Origin: Synechocystis sp. PCC 6714
GTDB taxonomy: Bacteria; Cyanobacteriota; Cyanobacteriia; Cyanobacteriales; Microcystaceae
Length of the DNA stretch: 64,000 bases
NCBI RefSeq assembly: GCF_000478825.2
Contig: NZ_CP007542.1
Span: 2,666,001-2,730,000, forward strand
Direction: 5' to 3'
In this document: in pieces, positions 63,034 through 64,000 of the stretch
How the letters are laid out: each line of letters begins with the position of its first letter
How positions within the stretch are numbered: position 1 is the stretch's first letter
Translations under genes and position numbers: made by a program
Notes under the pieces: generated by a model
Seen by the model: only the letters and a program-made list of their open reading frames with translations
Told to the model about the DNA's origin: nothing
Database searches by the model: none

Positions 63034-64000
63034 TCACCGTTGCGGCAGAATGGTGCTTACACCGGCCAGGGAAAATTCCCGCACCGCATTCCAGGCCACA
63101 TTGACCAACTCCTGGGGTTTAAAGTCATCTTTTACCAAACCCCAAATCCGTTGTACTTCATCGGTATGCAGGCGATCATCCTCCGTTAAAGCCAGCAAAA
63201 TTTGTCGCCGTAAATATAAACCTTCCTCAGAAAAAAGGAATTGTAAACCTAATTGGGCGGTGGGTAAAAGATCAAATTGGCGATCGGAACGGGCAATGCT
63301 GAGCATATTTTCCAGCCGTTGCCATTGGAATTTGCCATCCTTGAACAACACATCGATTAATTGTCGTCGCAGTTGGGGAGATTCTCCGGTTAACAAACGC
63401 CTGGCCACGTAGGGATAGGCCACTTCGACAATTTTAAAATTGGGATCTAAGCTTAAAGCCAATCCTTCCTGGGTGACCAAAGAACGGATAATCAACGCAA
63501 ATTTGGCCGGCACCCGGAAAGGATAATCGTACATTAACTCCGAAAAATCATCGGTGATGGTTTTAAAGTTAAAGTCCTGGACGCTCTGACCAATGGCACC
63601 ACCAAACACATTTTCTAGGGCAGGAATAATGGGGGTAATGTCTGTGTTAGGAGCGAGAAAACCGAGGGCAATAAAATCTTCCGTTAGGGCCAAGTAATCT
63701 TTGTTGATTAACTGGACAATGGAACTGGCAATGGTTTCTTTTGTCCCTGGCTCTAGTTGATCCATCATGCCAAAGTCAATGTAAGCCATGCGGCCGTCTA
63801 GGGTAGCAAACAGATTACCGGGATGGGGATCAGCGTGGAAAAAGCCATGTTCTAACAGTTGCCTTAAACCGGAAGTAACCCCAATGCGGATGATATCACT
63901 GGGGTCTAGTCCCGCGGCCCGAATTTTATCCGTATCGGTTAACTTAAAGCCTTGAATCCATTCCAGGGTGAGAACTTTTTGATTGCTATATTGCCAATAA
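63034..64000 (-). CDS. ABC1/UbiB-family atypical kinase, C-terminal part (runs off the right edge)
   Basis: Partial; its N-terminus lies beyond 64000. The readable frame begins YWQYSNQKVLTLEWIQGFKLTD and includes the catalytic loop HGFFHADPHPGN and metal-binding YIDFGMMDQL, the marks of ABC1/AarF/UbiB atypical kinases. In cyanobacteria and chloroplasts relatives affect quinone and tocopherol metabolism. The C-terminal 240 residues are helical, with FYQT-like stretches, and end ILPQR. A nested 95-bp element lies eight bases beyond the stop. Which member of the family it is cannot be told from the C-terminus alone. Confidence 0.9.
   Translation of the reverse strand, partial: YWQYSNQKVLTLEWIQGFKLTDTDKIRAAGLDPSDIIRIGVTSGLRQLLEHGFFHADPHPGNLFATLDGRMAYIDFGMMDQLEPGTKETIASSIVQLINKDYLALTEDFIALGFLAPNTDITPIIPALENVFGGAIGQSVQDFNFKTITDDFSELMYDYPFRVPAKFALIIRSLVTQEGLALSLDPNFKIVEVAYPYVARRLLTGESPQLRRQLIDVLFKDGKFQWQRLENMLSIARSDRQFDLLPTAQLGLQFLFSEEGLYLRRQILLALTEDDRLHTDEVQRIWGLVKDDFKPQELVNVAWNAVREFSLAGVSTILPQR

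Noticed and set aside
62935-63189. 84-residue gene on the plus strand
   Set aside because: The first part is the 95-bp element and the rest is antisense to the ABC1-kinase gene.
1-64000. CRISPR array, tRNA or rRNA genes
   Set aside because: No regularly spaced repeats and no recognisable tRNA or rRNA signature was seen by eye; tRNAs could be missed without a covariance search.

Overview
The window is chromosomal DNA from a unicellular cyanobacterium of the genus Synechocystis, very close to PCC 6803 in protein content and much of its local gene order. The reasons are the GCGATCGC (HIP1) octamers scattered through it, NDH-1 subunit M, a PetL-like cytochrome b6f subunit, NtcB, RbcR, ferredoxin-dependent glutamate synthase, PxcA and the single-domain Hsp17. 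No rRNA, tRNA or CRISPR array was seen. The nrdF intron and several accessory pieces suggest a strain other than PCC 6803; this rests on memory of that genome, not on a comparison.

Layout. 1-12 kb: an acidic lipoprotein, ndhM, ppa, a polyprenyl-phosphate glycosyltransferase, clpS, a LysE-type exporter, folB, a Nudix hydrolase, a GH3 glycosidase, a Uma2 nuclease, gnd, ntcB and pgk. 12-25 kb: an RND efflux pump, aroB, petL, hemB, a Uma2 gene broken by an in-frame amber codon, a GDP-mannose pyrophosphorylase fusion, an acidic HTH protein and carA. 25-33.6 kb: glsF, followed by the most accessory stretch of the window. It holds a hicAB module with a dead toxin between two copies of the glsF tail, an AT-rich orphan gene, small inverted-repeat elements, a transposase relic and about 1.1 kb of non-coding DNA with degenerate repeats. 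33.6-43 kb: an EAL phosphodiesterase, a PatA-type regulator and a Na+/H+ antiporter, then a helicase-like protein, pxcA, a ParA ATPase and hsp17 with an RNA thermometer. 43.5-54.7 kb: recA, a ZIP/cyclic-nucleotide-binding fusion, a GHL10 protein, a cyclic-2,3-DPG-synthetase-like protein overlapping arcC, a PAS-GGDEF protein, and nrdF split by a group I intron. 54.9-64 kb: an ABC-2 polysaccharide exporter with an epimerase, membrane and lumenal proteins, purK, rbcR and a partial ABC1-family kinase.

Shared roles. Nitrogen assimilation (ntcB, glsF, carA, arcC), central carbon metabolism (gnd, pgk, rbcR), photosynthetic electron transport and biogenesis (ndhM, petL, hemB, a CCB-like protein) and ion homeostasis (antiporter, pxcA, ZIP fusion) dominate.

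Best leads. (1) nrdF carries a group I intron whose P1 helix, P7 elements and splice sites can be read directly, with an HNH endonuclease gene inside. (2) A 95-bp TA-targeted element occurs in two subfamilies, and one copy is inserted inside another at 62.8-63.0 kb. (3) hicAB lies between glsF and a diverged second glsF tail. (4) A 404-residue AT-rich orphan follows directly.
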